Source: CAZCBX01 sp964497185
Lineage (GTDB): Bacteria > Bdellovibrionota_G > JALEGL01 > JAGRMV01
Reading direction: 5' to 3'
NCBI GenBank assembly: GCA_964497185.1
Contig: CAZCBX010000002.1
Location: 1-64,000, forward strand
DNA length: 64,000 bases
Shown: positions 10,229 through 18,702 of the stretch, piece by piece
How positions within the stretch are numbered: the stretch's first letter is position 1
How the letters are laid out: every line of letters starts with the position of its first letter
The notes under the pieces: generated by a model
The model's input: only the letters and a program-made list of their open reading frames with translations
Database searches by the model: none
Told to the model about the DNA's origin: nothing
Translations under genes and position numbers: made by a program

Positions 10229-10822
10229 TTAACCAAGGTTCTCATTCGCAAATTCCCAATTAACGAGTTTATCGAGGTATGCCTCGATGTAATCAGGGCG
10301 TTTGTTTTGATAATCCAAGTAATAGGCATGTTCCCAGACATCCAACGTCAAAAGTGGGGTGGCTGAAGAAGTTAGCGGCGTTTCGGCATCATCGGTTTGC
10401 ACGATGTCCAGTTTGTCACCACTTTTGACCAGCCAAGTCCAGCCTGAACCGAACAAACCAGACGCTTTGTCCGAGAACTCTTTACGAAACGTATCGTAGT
10501 CGCCCCAGGTGTCTTGAATCAAGTCAGCCACTTTGCCACTGGGTTTGCCGCCACCTTTGGGTGCCATGCTATGCCAATAGAACGTGTGATTGTAAATCTG
10601 AGCGCCGTTGTTAAAAATGTTTTGTTTGTCCTTGTGACCATGCACCTCTTTGATCACTTCTTCCAAAGCTTTATCTTGGTAAGGGGTGCCCTCAATGGCA
10701 TTGTTGTATTTTTTAACATAGCCCTGGTGGTGTTTGCCATAGTGAAAACTCAATGTTTTGGCAGAAATGGCTGGATCCAGCGCATCTTCACTGTAAGGTA
10801 ATTCGGGAAGCGTATAAGACAT
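10229..10822 (-). CDS. sodB: Superoxide dismutase, iron type
   Basis: Converts superoxide to oxygen and hydrogen peroxide in the cytoplasm. The 197-residue protein starts MSYTLPELPY, typical of the family. Metal ligands are visible as His27 (FHYGKHH), His79 (NHTFYW) and the Asp/His pair in LDVWEHAYYLDYQ. Gln in NNGAQIYNHTF is the feature of iron enzymes; manganese enzymes carry a GGHxNH-type sequence there. The start at 10822 is chosen because AAAGGAG sits about 7 nt upstream; an in-frame ATG seven codons earlier would run through that site. The gene stands alone with its own terminator and belongs with the peroxide-defence genes near 34-36 kb by function. Confidence 0.95.
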   Translation of the reverse strand: MSYTLPELPYSEDALDPAISAKTLSFHYGKHHQGYVKKYNNAIEGTPYQDKALEEVIKEVHGHKDKQNIFNNGAQIYNHTFYWHSMAPKGGGKPSGKVADLIQDTWGDYDTFRKEFSDKASGLFGSGWTWLVKSGDKLDIVQTDDAETPLTSSATPLLTLDVWEHAYYLDYQNKRPDYIEAYLDKLVNWEFANENLG

Positions 10823-11042
10823 GGTTGACTCCTTTGTCATCAATGATTAACAATGAGCACACCATATGTGCTGACCCCCCAAATGTCCAGTGTGAAGGTC
10901 CCTACCAAAGTAAGGCTTTGGCCCTATCAGCCAAACAAGATATCAATCAAAGCATGTAAGGGCTTGAAATCACTAAATTACTAAAATCATGCTTTGGGTA
11001 TACCCCTGGTCATGAACGACCAATGTGGTATGCTATGGCCAT

Positions 11043-11486
11043 ATGATTCAAAAAATAGATCCGCCTTCTGCGCTCACTGATACCCAACAAGCTGATATTG
11101 TTTCGTTTTTAGCCACACATCTAGAACAATTTGGCGATCACCCCAAAGACATTCAAAAGTGTTTGGACTACGCCATGGACCCCAACCGAGGTGGCCATGT
11201 GTATTTGGCGCGTGCTGAAGATCAAACGCTTCAAGGTGTGTGCGTGGTGCTTAACACCCACATGATGGGATTTATTCCGCCGCATATTTTGGTTTACATT
11301 GCCGTCGATGGGTCTTTGCGAGGCCAGGGCATCGGCAAAAAGTTGATCACTTATGTGCAAAATGACTTAAAAGAGGGCATTGCGCTGCACGTAGAGCCCG
11401 ACAATCCTGCACGGCGTCTCTATGATCGGCTGGGTTTTACCCATCGATACCTTGAAATGAGGTGGACTCCCGATGGCCTATCTTGA
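11043..11486 (+). CDS. GNAT-family N-acetyltransferase
   Basis: About 147 residues with the acetyl-CoA binding motif RGQGIGKK in the usual place after a beta strand, and the C-terminal pattern NPARRLYDRLGF seen in many GNAT enzymes. The acceptor is unknown. No Shine-Dalgarno sequence precedes ATG 11043; an extended -10 (TGGTATGCT, 11026-11034) ends 8 nt upstream, so the mRNA may be leaderless. An in-frame ATG at 11025 is possible but overlaps that element. The 3' end overlaps the racemase-like gene by 14 bp, so both are one operon and perhaps act on the same amino acid. Confidence 0.82.
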   Translation: MIQKIDPPSALTDTQQADIVSFLATHLEQFGDHPKDIQKCLDYAMDPNRGGHVYLARAEDQTLQGVCVVLNTHMMGFIPPHILVYIAVDGSLRGQGIGKKLITYVQNDLKEGIALHVEPDNPARRLYDRLGFTHRYLEMRWTPDGLS

Positions 11487-12561
11487 GATGTATCGCGATC
11501 GGTTGAAGCACAACCATAAGCAATTAAAGAATTTATTTAAAAAACACGACATCCACTACGGCATCACCACCAAGCTTTTGTGCGGCAATCGCACCTTTTT
11601 GGAAGAAGTGCTTGCGCTCAAACCACCCCAAGTGTGTGATTCGCGCATGACCAATCTGAAAATGATCAAAAAGATCGATCCCAACATCGAAACCATGTAC
11701 ATCAAGCCGCCCCCAAAAAACGCCATCAAATCCTTGGTCGAATACGCCGATATCAGCCTAAATACAGATTTTGACAACATCAAACGCATTGCCAAAGAAG
11801 CCCAGCGTCAAAATAAGGTGCATAAAATCATCATCATGATTGAAATGGGCGATTTGCGTGAAGGGGTGCTGGGCCATCAAGTGGTGCCTTTTTATGAAAA
11901 GGTGTTTCGGCTCAAAGGCATTAACGTGATTGGCATTGGCACCAACCTGAACTGCCTCCATGGAGTGATGCCCTCGCACGATAAATTGATCCAGCTTTGT
12001 CTGTATCGACAAATCATTGAACTGACGTTTAAGCGAAAACTGCCCTTTATCTCAGGTGGCAGTACAGTAACCATCCCTTTAATTTACAATAAGCAACTAC
12101 CTAAAAAGATTAACCATTTTCGAGTTGGTGAAGCGCTTTTTTTTGGCGCCAATCTATTTACCAAAAAAACCCTGCCAGGTTTTTATGATTCTGTTTTTCA
12201 GCTGTTTACAGAAATCATTGAGCTTTATGAAAAGCCCAAAGTTCCGATGGGACAAATGGAAGAAACCCCACTGGGCGATTCGGTTCAAGTCAATCCGGAC
12301 GATTATGGCAAAAAATCCTTTCGCGCCATTCTGGATGTGGGCATTTTGGACATCCACCCCGACTTTTTAAGACCCGTCGATAAAGATGTTAAAATTATCC
12401 GCGCCAGTTCCGATATGTTGGTGGTCGAACTGGAGCAAGGGCAAAAAGATTACAAAGTGGGCAGCGTGCTCAAATTCAACCTTACCTACATGGGCGTGTT
12501 GGGCTTGATGAATTCTCGCTACATTGAAAAGAAAATCATCGACGAAAAAGCCGCCCACTAA
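11473..12561 (+). CDS. PLP-dependent amino-acid racemase, ornithine racemase/YhfX-like
   Basis: A 362-residue fold-type III (alanine-racemase N-terminal) protein. The PLP lysine is in GITTKLLCGN near residue 34. The blocks CDSRMTN, HKIIIMIEMGDLREG, GIGTNLNCLHG and SGGST match the pattern of ornithine racemases, which convert L- to D-ornithine, and their YhfX relatives. Substrate is not proven. GAGGTGG lies 8 nt before the ATG. It overlaps the upstream acetyltransferase, an uncommon partner; D-amino-acid acetylation or use in a cell-wall or secondary product is speculative. A canonical alanine racemase C-terminal domain is not evident. Confidence 0.8.
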   Translation: MAYLEMYRDRLKHNHKQLKNLFKKHDIHYGITTKLLCGNRTFLEEVLALKPPQVCDSRMTNLKMIKKIDPNIETMYIKPPPKNAIKSLVEYADISLNTDFDNIKRIAKEAQRQNKVHKIIIMIEMGDLREGVLGHQVVPFYEKVFRLKGINVIGIGTNLNCLHGVMPSHDKLIQLCLYRQIIELTFKRKLPFISGGSTVTIPLIYNKQLPKKINHFRVGEALFFGANLFTKKTLPGFYDSVFQLFTEIIELYEKPKVPMGQMEETPLGDSVQVNPDDYGKKSFRAILDVGILDIHPDFLRPVDKDVKIIRASSDMLVVELEQGQKDYKVGSVLKFNLTYMGVLGLMNSRYIEKKIIDEKAAH

Positions 12562-12581
12562 TTCCAAACCCTCCGTCCAAA

Positions 12582-12623
12582 CCCTCCGTCCCCAAAGGGA
12601 CAGTCCCTTTGGGGACGGAAGGG
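12582..12623. repeat. REP-like palindrome, family A copy 1
   Basis: TCCGTCCCCAAAGGGAC (12585-12601) and its perfect reverse complement (12603-12619) are separated by one base, with CC/GGG extensions. A partial copy (ACCCTCCGTCC) precedes it at about 12570. Relatives are at 12721, 33693 and 33761. Confidence 0.85.
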
Positions 12624-12720
12624 ATGCTTTAAAATGGCGCAGCTCGCAAGCAATTATCTGGCAGGTATTTCAGCGTTGTTGATGTTTTTGACGGGTGGTT
12701 TTTAACTGGATGGCGCTTGA

Positions 12721-12746
12721 CCCTCCGTCCCCCTGGGGACGCAGGG
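12721..12746. repeat. REP-like palindrome, family A copy 2
   Basis: CCCTCCGTCCCC and GGGGACGCAGGG flank a 2-nt loop with one mismatch, 3 bp past the topA stop. No T-run follows on the minus strand, so it is not a standard terminator. Confidence 0.8.
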
Positions 12747-12749
12747 TTT

Positions 12750-15296
12750 TTACGATTGATCTTCTTTGGCTTTGATGATTTTTACAGCCTGTGCAAGGTC
12801 CAATTTTTTGATATCCACATCTTTTTCCAAGCCAAAGTTTTTGGTGCCCATTTTTAAAAACGGACCATACTTGCCTTCCATCAGCTCAATTTTCTTTTTC
12901 TTTGAGGGGTGTTCTCCCAGCTCCTTGAGCTTTTTGGAGCCACGTCGGGATACTTTGGGCTCGGCCAACATGGCCAGGGCACGTTTTAAGTCGATGGTGT
13001 AGACGTCATCGGGTTCTTTGATGGAGCGAAAATCGTCGCCTTTTTGCACATAAGGTCCAAAACGACCGCGATTGGCCCGTATTTCTTCCCCTGTTTCCGG
13101 ATCGGCACCCAACGTGCGGGGTAAAATTAGCAAATGCACAGCTTCATCCAGCGTGATGCTGGTGACATTGAGCTCTTTGGGGATGCTTGCTCGTTTGGGT
13201 TTGGGGTTGTCATCAGTGACTTCGCCCAGCTGCACATAAGGGCCGTAACGACCCAACAAGGCATAAATGTTTTCGCCCGTATCGGGATGTTTACCAATCG
13301 GCTGGGGGCCTTTTTCTGAAATTTCGATGATCTCATCAATTTTTTCTTTGGTTAGCTCGGATGGCGCAATGTCATTGGGAATGCTGGCACGAATGTCTTC
13401 TTCGCCCTTGGGCGTTTTTTTAATCAAAAATGGCCCAAAGCGGCCCACGCGCAATTCTACATCCTCATCGAGTTTCTTGAGCAATTTGACTTCACGAGAA
13501 TCATCCGGGTCAATGTTGGGTTCTTTCTTTTCAATTTGCGAGCGCAGTCCATTTTTGCCCAGAAAAAACTCCTTTAAATAGGGTTTGGCCTCTCGCGTAC
13601 CTTCGGCAATTTCGTCCAATGCTTCTTCCATGGTCGAGGTAAAATTGTAGTCGATAAAATATTCAAAATGCTTTTCCAGCAGCTGAATCACCACAAAACC
13701 CGTATAAGAGGGCACCAAAGCCGTCCCTTGTTTGTGGGCATAATCTCGGTCCATGATGGTGCTGATGATCGACGCGTACGTAGATGGACGACCAATCCCC
13801 GATTTTTCCAGGGCCTGAATGAGCGAAGCCTCCGTGTATCGAGCAATCGGCTTGGTTTCGTGGGGCACTTTTTCCAGCTGGTTGCAGTCCACCGTATCTT
13901 TCACCTTTAGATCCGGCAGCAGCACTTCGCGATCTTCCAACGCTTCATCGGGGGAGTCCTTGCCTTCCACATACACGCGCAGAAAACCTGGAAACACAAT
14001 TTTCATGCCCGAGGCGGCAAAAAGCGCATCCTTGGAAGCAATGCGCACCTGCATGGACTTCTTTTTGGCTTCGGCCATTTGCGAAGCCATGGTGCGTTTC
14101 CAAATCAAGTCATAAAGCTTAAATTCGCGGTCGGATAAGCCTGTTTTGCCGGGTTCGGTAAACTCAGCTCCTGCGGGTCGAATGGCTTCGTGCGCCTCTT
14201 GGGCGGCCTTGGACTTGGCGCTAAACTGACGGGGCTGAGGGCTTAAGTACTCTTTGCCATAGAGTTTTTCAACTTGTTTGCGTGTGGCGGCCAGCGCTTG
14301 AGACGATAGGGTGGGTGAATCGGTTCGCATGTAGGTGATCAACCCTTGCTCGTACAAAGCTTGTGCGGTGCGCATGGTGGTCCGTGAAGTAAAGCCCAAT
14401 TTTCGACTGGCTTCCTGTTGAAGCGTCGATGTAATAAAAGGAGGGTAAGGCTTTGATTTAACATCTTTTTCTTCAACCTTGGTGATGTTCCAAGGTCCTT
14501 GTTTGAGTTCTTTGAGCAGGGCGCCGGCTTGCTTTTCATCCACCTGAATCACATCATCGGGTTTCTTCAGTTTGCCTGTGTAGGGCTCAAAATCCTTGCC
14601 CGATGCCACGCGTTTGTCGCCCACCTGCACCAATTTGGCTTCAAATTCTTTGCCATCTTTGGCCAGCTGCGCTTTTAAATCCCAATACTCTGCTTTGACA
14701 AACTTGATGCGTTCTCTTTCGCGTTCCACCAACATCCGAACGCCGGCAGACTGAACGCGGCCCGCTGAAAGCCCATAGGCGATTTTTTTCCAAATCAATG
14801 GCGAAAGCGAGTAGCCCACCAGACGATCCAAAATGCGTCGGGTTTCTTGAGACGCCACCAGCTGATAATCAATGTCACGGGTGTTCTCCAGCGCTTTCTC
14901 AATGGCTGATTTGGTGATCTCATGAAACACCATGCGTTTGACAGGCACTTTGGGCTTGAGTAGCTCCAACAAATGCCAAGAAATGCTCTCTCCCTCGCGG
15001 TCCTCATCTGTGGCCAGATACAATTGAGAACAATTTTTTAAATCTTTGCGCAGTTCGGTGATGATCTTCGACTTGCCCTTGGGCACCACATAAATGGGTT
15101 CAAAATCTTGGTCGACGTTCACGCCCAGCTTGGCCCATTCTTCGCCTTTGTATTTGGCAGGAATGGCCGAGGCCGACTGAGGAAGATCTCGTACATGGCC
15201 AATGGATGCCTTCACAATAAAATTGGAAGGAAGAAATTTCTTGATGGTTTTGGCTTTGGTGGGTGACTCAACAATCACTAAGATTTTATCTGACAA
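12750..15296 (-). CDS. topA: DNA topoisomerase I
   Basis: Relaxes negatively supercoiled DNA by transient single-strand cleavage. The 848-residue protein has the Toprim domain at the N-terminus (LVIVESPTKAKTI, then DEDREGE) and the catalytic Tyr322 in LITYMRTDSPT. The C-terminal ~270 residues hold four Toprim C-terminal repeats recognisable by GRFGPF, GRYGPYV, GRFGPYV and GKYGPFL. The CxxC zinc ribbons found in the E. coli enzyme are absent, an arrangement also known from actinobacterial enzymes. The start codon is TTG (15296), with AAAGGA about 10 nt upstream. Neighbours do not suggest a special role; the gene may be co-transcribed with the upstream HIT and symporter genes. Confidence 0.96.
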   Translation of the reverse strand: MSDKILVIVESPTKAKTIKKFLPSNFIVKASIGHVRDLPQSASAIPAKYKGEEWAKLGVNVDQDFEPIYVVPKGKSKIITELRKDLKNCSQLYLATDEDREGESISWHLLELLKPKVPVKRMVFHEITKSAIEKALENTRDIDYQLVASQETRRILDRLVGYSLSPLIWKKIAYGLSAGRVQSAGVRMLVERERERIKFVKAEYWDLKAQLAKDGKEFEAKLVQVGDKRVASGKDFEPYTGKLKKPDDVIQVDEKQAGALLKELKQGPWNITKVEEKDVKSKPYPPFITSTLQQEASRKLGFTSRTTMRTAQALYEQGLITYMRTDSPTLSSQALAATRKQVEKLYGKEYLSPQPRQFSAKSKAAQEAHEAIRPAGAEFTEPGKTGLSDREFKLYDLIWKRTMASQMAEAKKKSMQVRIASKDALFAASGMKIVFPGFLRVYVEGKDSPDEALEDREVLLPDLKVKDTVDCNQLEKVPHETKPIARYTEASLIQALEKSGIGRPSTYASIISTIMDRDYAHKQGTALVPSYTGFVVIQLLEKHFEYFIDYNFTSTMEEALDEIAEGTREAKPYLKEFFLGKNGLRSQIEKKEPNIDPDDSREVKLLKKLDEDVELRVGRFGPFLIKKTPKGEEDIRASIPNDIAPSELTKEKIDEIIEISEKGPQPIGKHPDTGENIYALLGRYGPYVQLGEVTDDNPKPKRASIPKELNVTSITLDEAVHLLILPRTLGADPETGEEIRANRGRFGPYVQKGDDFRSIKEPDDVYTIDLKRALAMLAEPKVSRRGSKKLKELGEHPSKKKKIELMEGKYGPFLKMGTKNFGLEKDVDIKKLDLAQAVKIIKAKEDQS

Positions 15297-15418
15297 GATG
15301 ATAGGTCCTTTAAAAGGGGGTTACGATAACCTGGCCCATGGCCAGGCGCTATATCTATATTAAGTATTTCTGGTCGTATCCGAGATTTTGCAAAATGTAA
15401 AACATCAAACCATTGGCG

Positions 15419-15745
15419 TTAATCGGGCTGTGGACGCCCCAGCACGTGAAAGTGCAAATGAAACACCTCCTGTCCACCGCCCTCATGGACATTCATTTGA
15501 ACTTTGTAGCCTTTTTCCAAGCCCGCCTGCTTGGCAATTTTGGGAATGGTAAGCAGCAAATGCCCCAAAAGACGTTGATCTTCGGCACTGGCATCGTCCA
15601 ACGTGGCGATTTCTTTTTTGGGAATCACCAACAAATGCACGGGCGCGGAAGGTTGAATGTCTTTAAAAGACAAGCAATGTTCATCCTCATACACGATGTC
15701 TGCGGGCACCGCTCGATCGATAATTTTTTTAAAAATGGTCGACAT
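15419..15745 (-). CDS. HIT-family nucleotide hydrolase (HinT-like)
   Basis: A 108-residue protein with the histidine triad HLHFHVLG at residues 96-103 and the upstream HINT signature (APVHLLVIPKK). HinT-type proteins hydrolyse phosphoramidate bonds of adenosine nucleotides in the cytoplasm. The length is full for the branch. AGGAGG lies about 6 nt before the ATG. It begins 9 bp after the symporter gene on the same strand, so it is probably in one operon with it and perhaps with topA, though no shared function is obvious. Confidence 0.92.
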   Translation of the reverse strand: MSTIFKKIIDRAVPADIVYEDEHCLSFKDIQPSAPVHLLVIPKKEIATLDDASAEDQRLLGHLLLTIPKIAKQAGLEKGYKVQMNVHEGGGQEVFHLHFHVLGRPQPD

Positions 15746-15754
15746 GTTGGCCTC

Positions 15755-17341
15755 CTAACGAAATACCACCCAAAGAAAAATAACCGTAAGCACCAGGGTG
15801 GTGGACAACAGAACATTGACCGTGCTGACAGATGAGGTGGCTGCTTGGTTCTTCTTGGCATATGCAAAGGTGTAACCTTGAAGTGACGCTTCTTTGGGCT
15901 GGGCCGTCAACAAGCTGACCCCCACCAAAACTGCCGAGCAAACCACAAACATAAAAATGGCAAAATGAAGGAAATTCATCTCAATAAAGTACTTTACCAG
16001 ACCATCGCTAAGGCCCTGTTTTTTATTGATAATTTCAAGAGCAAAACGAGCACCACCCAGCACAAAGCCTGTCCACAGTGCGCTGAGGGCGCCGGGTCCG
16101 TTGCCACGCACCCAGAAAATCCCAAAGATAAACACCACCGCGATGGGCGCCGAAATGTAAGCCTGCACGCTTTGCAAATAAATGTACAGTTCGGTGCTGA
16201 TGTATTTCATAAATGGAATCCACAAAATACCCAAAAGCACCATGATCAATGTGGCCCCTTGGCCCACCCATACCAGCTCTTTGTCGGTGGCCTGGGGCCG
16301 CCAAGGCTTGTAAAAATCCATGGTGATCAAGGTGGAGGAAGAGTTAAACACCGAACTCAAAGAAGACATCAGCGCCGCAAGCAAGGCAGCAATCATCAAC
16401 CCCTTGACACCGGTGGGCAAAAGCTTTTCAACCAACATGGGAAAAGCCGTGTCGCCGGTCACCTCTGGAAAAATGGCTTTTGCAGCCAAACCGGGCAAAA
16501 CCAAGATAAAAACGGGCAAAATCTTTAAAAAACCGGCAAAAATCGTGGCTTTTTGGGCAGTTTCTACATTTTTTGCAGCCAATGTTCGCTGCACAATCAC
16601 CTGGTCGGTACACCAGTACCAAATGCCCAAAATGGGCGCGCCAAAAAAGATCCCCGTCCAAGGAAAGTCTGGATCACTGGCGGGCTTAAACATGTGAAAA
16701 TAATCCTCTGGCAATGCCGCGGTCAAGCCACTCCAGCCCCCAGCTTTGATCATGCTCAGCACCGTTAGCGCAATGGCACCGGTGATCAATATCACCGTTT
16801 GAATCGAATCGGTGATAATCACCGCCCGCAAGCCGCCAGTGACGGTGTAAATGCCGGTGGCAATTACCAACACCAAGCAGGAAGTCCATAAATTCCAGCC
16901 CGCAACCTGCTGCAAAATGATGCTACCGGCAAAAAGCGACACCGAAATTTTGGTAAAAATGTATGCGCCGATGGACACAGCCGACAGGTAGTTGCGGCAA
17001 CCTTTATTGTATCGGCGTTCTAGAAATTCGGGCATCGTAAACACACCCGATCGAATGTAAAATGGCACAAACACCCAGCCCAAAATCAACACGATGATGC
17101 ACGCCAGCCACTCAAAATGCCCCACGGCCAGGCCGCTAGACGCCCCCGTACCGGCCAAGCCCACAAAATGCTCGCTGGAAATATTGGACGCAAAAAGCGA
17201 TGCTCCAATCACAAACCAGCCCATCCCACGGCCCGCCAAAAAGTAATTCTTGGGCGTATCTTTCTTTCGCCCCGCAAACATCCCAATACCAATCGTCGCC
17301 AAAATATACCCAACAATAATCACAAGATCGAGCGTTTGCAT
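15755..17341 (-). CDS. Sodium:solute symporter, SSS/SGLT family
   Basis: A 528-residue inner-membrane transporter with about 14 hydrophobic segments. The N-terminal part shows the SSS patterns YFLAGRGMGW, GASLFASNISSEHFVG and FTMPEFLERRY, followed by TGGLRAVIITDSIQ, which matches the sodium/sugar (SGLT) branch. It is expected to import a sugar or similar solute with Na+. The substrate is not determined. A ROK-type sugar kinase lies upstream on the same strand (20189-21112), and the intervening DNA looks disrupted, so the two may once have been adjacent. The first ~50 bp of this gene are duplicated at 18323-18374. Confidence 0.9.
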   Translation of the reverse strand: MQTLDLVIIVGYILATIGIGMFAGRKKDTPKNYFLAGRGMGWFVIGASLFASNISSEHFVGLAGTGASSGLAVGHFEWLACIIVLILGWVFVPFYIRSGVFTMPEFLERRYNKGCRNYLSAVSIGAYIFTKISVSLFAGSIILQQVAGWNLWTSCLVLVIATGIYTVTGGLRAVIITDSIQTVILITGAIALTVLSMIKAGGWSGLTAALPEDYFHMFKPASDPDFPWTGIFFGAPILGIWYWCTDQVIVQRTLAAKNVETAQKATIFAGFLKILPVFILVLPGLAAKAIFPEVTGDTAFPMLVEKLLPTGVKGLMIAALLAALMSSLSSVFNSSSTLITMDFYKPWRPQATDKELVWVGQGATLIMVLLGILWIPFMKYISTELYIYLQSVQAYISAPIAVVFIFGIFWVRGNGPGALSALWTGFVLGGARFALEIINKKQGLSDGLVKYFIEMNFLHFAIFMFVVCSAVLVGVSLLTAQPKEASLQGYTFAYAKKNQAATSSVSTVNVLLSTTLVLTVIFLWVVFR

Positions 17342-17418
17342 AAAAGCTTCTGTAAATTTTCACTCCTCACAAAGCAAGAAAAAAATTGGGGACAGACACC
17401 ATAGGTGTCTGTCCCCAA
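17290..17418. repeat. ~129-bp direct repeat, copy 1 (symporter 5' end plus palindrome)
   Basis: This segment, spanning the first codons of the symporter, its upstream region and palindrome B1, recurs with scattered substitutions and a 1-bp gap at 18323-18450 in the same orientation. The two copies bracket about 0.9 kb that carries the nucleotidyltransferase pair. Confidence 0.88.
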
Positions 17419-17423
17419 TTTTT
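17381..17423. repeat. Long palindrome, family B copy 1
   Basis: A perfect 20-bp inverted repeat (AAAAATTGGGGACAGACACC and its complement) surrounds a 3-nt loop. The flanking A/T runs make it a plausible bidirectional terminator. Related copy at 18418-18450. Confidence 0.9.
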
Positions 17424-17439
17424 CATTGAGGGCTTTGTG

Positions 17440-17480
17440 GTTACGACGAGCAGGGCGCGGTTGTCCTAGCAGGTGGATTG
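17440..17480 (-). pseudogene. Possible remnant of a ROK kinase 3' end
   Basis: AGCAGGTGGATTG (17468-17480) is identical to 20263-20275 within the ROK gene, in the same orientation, and the neighbouring ~30 bp are loosely similar. This may be a decayed duplicate of the kinase's C-terminal coding region, which would place it directly upstream of the symporter. The similarity is short and may be chance. Confidence 0.3.
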
Positions 17481-17616
17481 AATAATGATTTACTACATAT
17501 TTCGGAATTCCTGGGACGCGGAATTTCGACTCCACCATGATCTATCGAATATTATTTGGTATTTTGAATTTAATTTGGATTTCTAGATAACGTAGATCGT
17601 TATCCATAAATTCAAT

Positions 17617-18066
17617 TCAATCTTGTTTTTCTGAAAGTTTTTTTAGAATCTTTAAATCTTCTAAGTCTTTGGGTCGACCAGCAGCTTCTTTCATTTTGAT
17701 GAGATCATCCAATGAAGCAAAGTTCACTTTTATGTCCCCAAGCTCTGATACCATTTTATTTTTCCAAATCTCATCAAAAGATTTCACCCCTTTGACAAAG
17801 GGATGAATGTCCAGAGGGAGATCATATTGTCGAAGCAATATCTTGAAATTGAGAAAATCCTCTTCAGAAGCATCTTCAATATCATAACCAAACGCACGCA
17901 AGGCGTCGCGCACTTTTTGAATGTTTCCTTGTGTAGGGCGAACGAAAAGATCCAGATCAATGGTTGCACGAACCCAGCCATAGGGTGCGAAAGCATTTGC
18001 ACCAATAACTACATAGTCAACGCTATTTTCGTTTAACAATTGCAGCAGTTTGGTGATTTTTGTCAT
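17617..18066 (-). CDS. Nucleotidyltransferase-fold protein (DUF6036/AbiEii-like, MNT type)
   Basis: A 149-residue protein. The motif GANAF....RATIDLDLFV near residues 22-42 matches the minimal nucleotidyltransferase core with its paired acidic residues, followed by LDIHP and AAGRPKDLEDLKIL, a helix common in AbiEii-like and DUF6036 proteins. Members occur in toxin-antitoxin-like or phage-defence modules and on mobile DNA. The target is unknown. The gene overlaps the small upstream gene by 44 bp and both lie between two copies of a 129-bp duplication, consistent with acquisition. A small hairpin (GATAACG/CGTTATC, 17586-17604) follows the stop. Confidence 0.78.
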   Translation of the reverse strand: MTKITKLLQLLNENSVDYVVIGANAFAPYGWVRATIDLDLFVRPTQGNIQKVRDALRAFGYDIEDASEEDFLNFKILLRQYDLPLDIHPFVKGVKSFDEIWKNKMVSELGDIKVNFASLDDLIKMKEAAGRPKDLEDLKILKKLSEKQD

Positions 18067-18211
18067 ACTTTTTTTTAATTTGATATTGGAATATAGAATG
18101 CTCTAAATGCATCTCCCACCGTTTTTTAGTGCTCAATGAAAGATAATACTTCAAATCATCGTCAGCATTGATGCTATCACCTTTTGCAACTTTGAAAATT
18201 TTCTTAACCAT
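18023..18211 (-). CDS. Small partner protein of the nucleotidyltransferase
   Basis: A 62-residue basic protein with the pattern DDDLKYYLSLSTKKRWEMH, which resembles short proteins (DDxxYWxSxSxEER type) commonly encoded just before AbiEii/DUF6036 nucleotidyltransferases. The 44-bp overlap with the downstream gene supports a two-gene module, possibly antitoxin plus toxin; which is which is not known. TATAAT (18222-18217, minus strand) lies 5 nt before the ATG and no Shine-Dalgarno sequence is present, so a leaderless transcript is likely. Confidence 0.6.
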   Translation of the reverse strand: MVKKIFKVAKGDSINADDDLKYYLSLSTKKRWEMHLEHSIFQYQIKKKYDKNHQTAAIVKRK

Positions 18212-18322
18212 GGTTTATTATACCAGATCCAGTCTCTACTGACGAATCAGCAGTGGAGGCATGTGATGCAATCGAAACCAAAATCTAATTCGATTACGGC
18301 ATACCACCCGTGAATGAAATAT

Positions 18323-18450
18323 CAATCGTCGCCAAAATATACCCAACAATAATCACAAAATCGAGCGTTTGCATCCAAGCTATGTAAGTTCCCCCCCCCA
18401 CAAAGTAAGAAAAAAAATTGGGGACAGACACTTCAGGTGTCTGTCCCCAA
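18323..18450 (-). pseudogene. Duplicated symporter 5' fragment (direct repeat copy 2)
   Basis: On the minus strand this encodes MQTLDFVIIVGYILATI, the symporter N-terminus with one change, then diverges after codon 17. Upstream sequence and palindrome B2 are also shared with 17290-17418. It is a truncated copy, not a gene. Confidence 0.85.
18418..18450. repeat. Long palindrome, family B copy 2
   Basis: TTGGGGACAGACAC and its complement surround a 5-nt loop (TTCAG). It is less extended than copy 1 at 17381-17423. Confidence 0.88.
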
Positions 18451-18702
18451 CCATAGGGCTCAATCATTACCCTCCAACAAAAATTTAGCAGGAATTTGCG
18501 TGCCATTGCTTCGTTGAACGGACTGCGAAATCAAAGCTGAACATTGCACACCTGCAAGCGGCTTAGGTCGTTGAAACCGTGGATCGACATCTGATGTCGC
18601 AAAAGAATACCAAAAATGGCCCAATGGCTTTTGTAAGTTTTTGAATTTATAGATAAAAATTTTTTATATCATGGTACGGAAATTGCTTATTGTGGATGGA
18701 AT

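Larger units (their letters stand above)
18212..18702. other. 490-bp non-coding stretch with duplicated debris
   Basis: This gap holds the promoter side of the nucleotidyltransferase pair, the second copy of the 129-bp repeat including a broken symporter start, palindrome B2 and then about 250 bp leading to the metallopeptidase gene. I see no gene in the latter part. Confidence 0.7.

Noticed and set aside
15413..17404. Open frames on the plus strand opposite the HIT and symporter genes
   Set aside because: No recognisable proteins, no start signals, and the minus-strand genes have clear family motifs.
17381..18450. Palindromes B1/B2 as ends of an insertion sequence around the nucleotidyltransferase pair
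   Set aside because: No transposase gene lies between them and each palindrome is complete in itself; a duplication explains the data better.
18294..18506. 70-codon frame with a membrane-like start
   Set aside because: It is the duplicated symporter 5' end with unrelated flanks, so it is annotated as a fragment.
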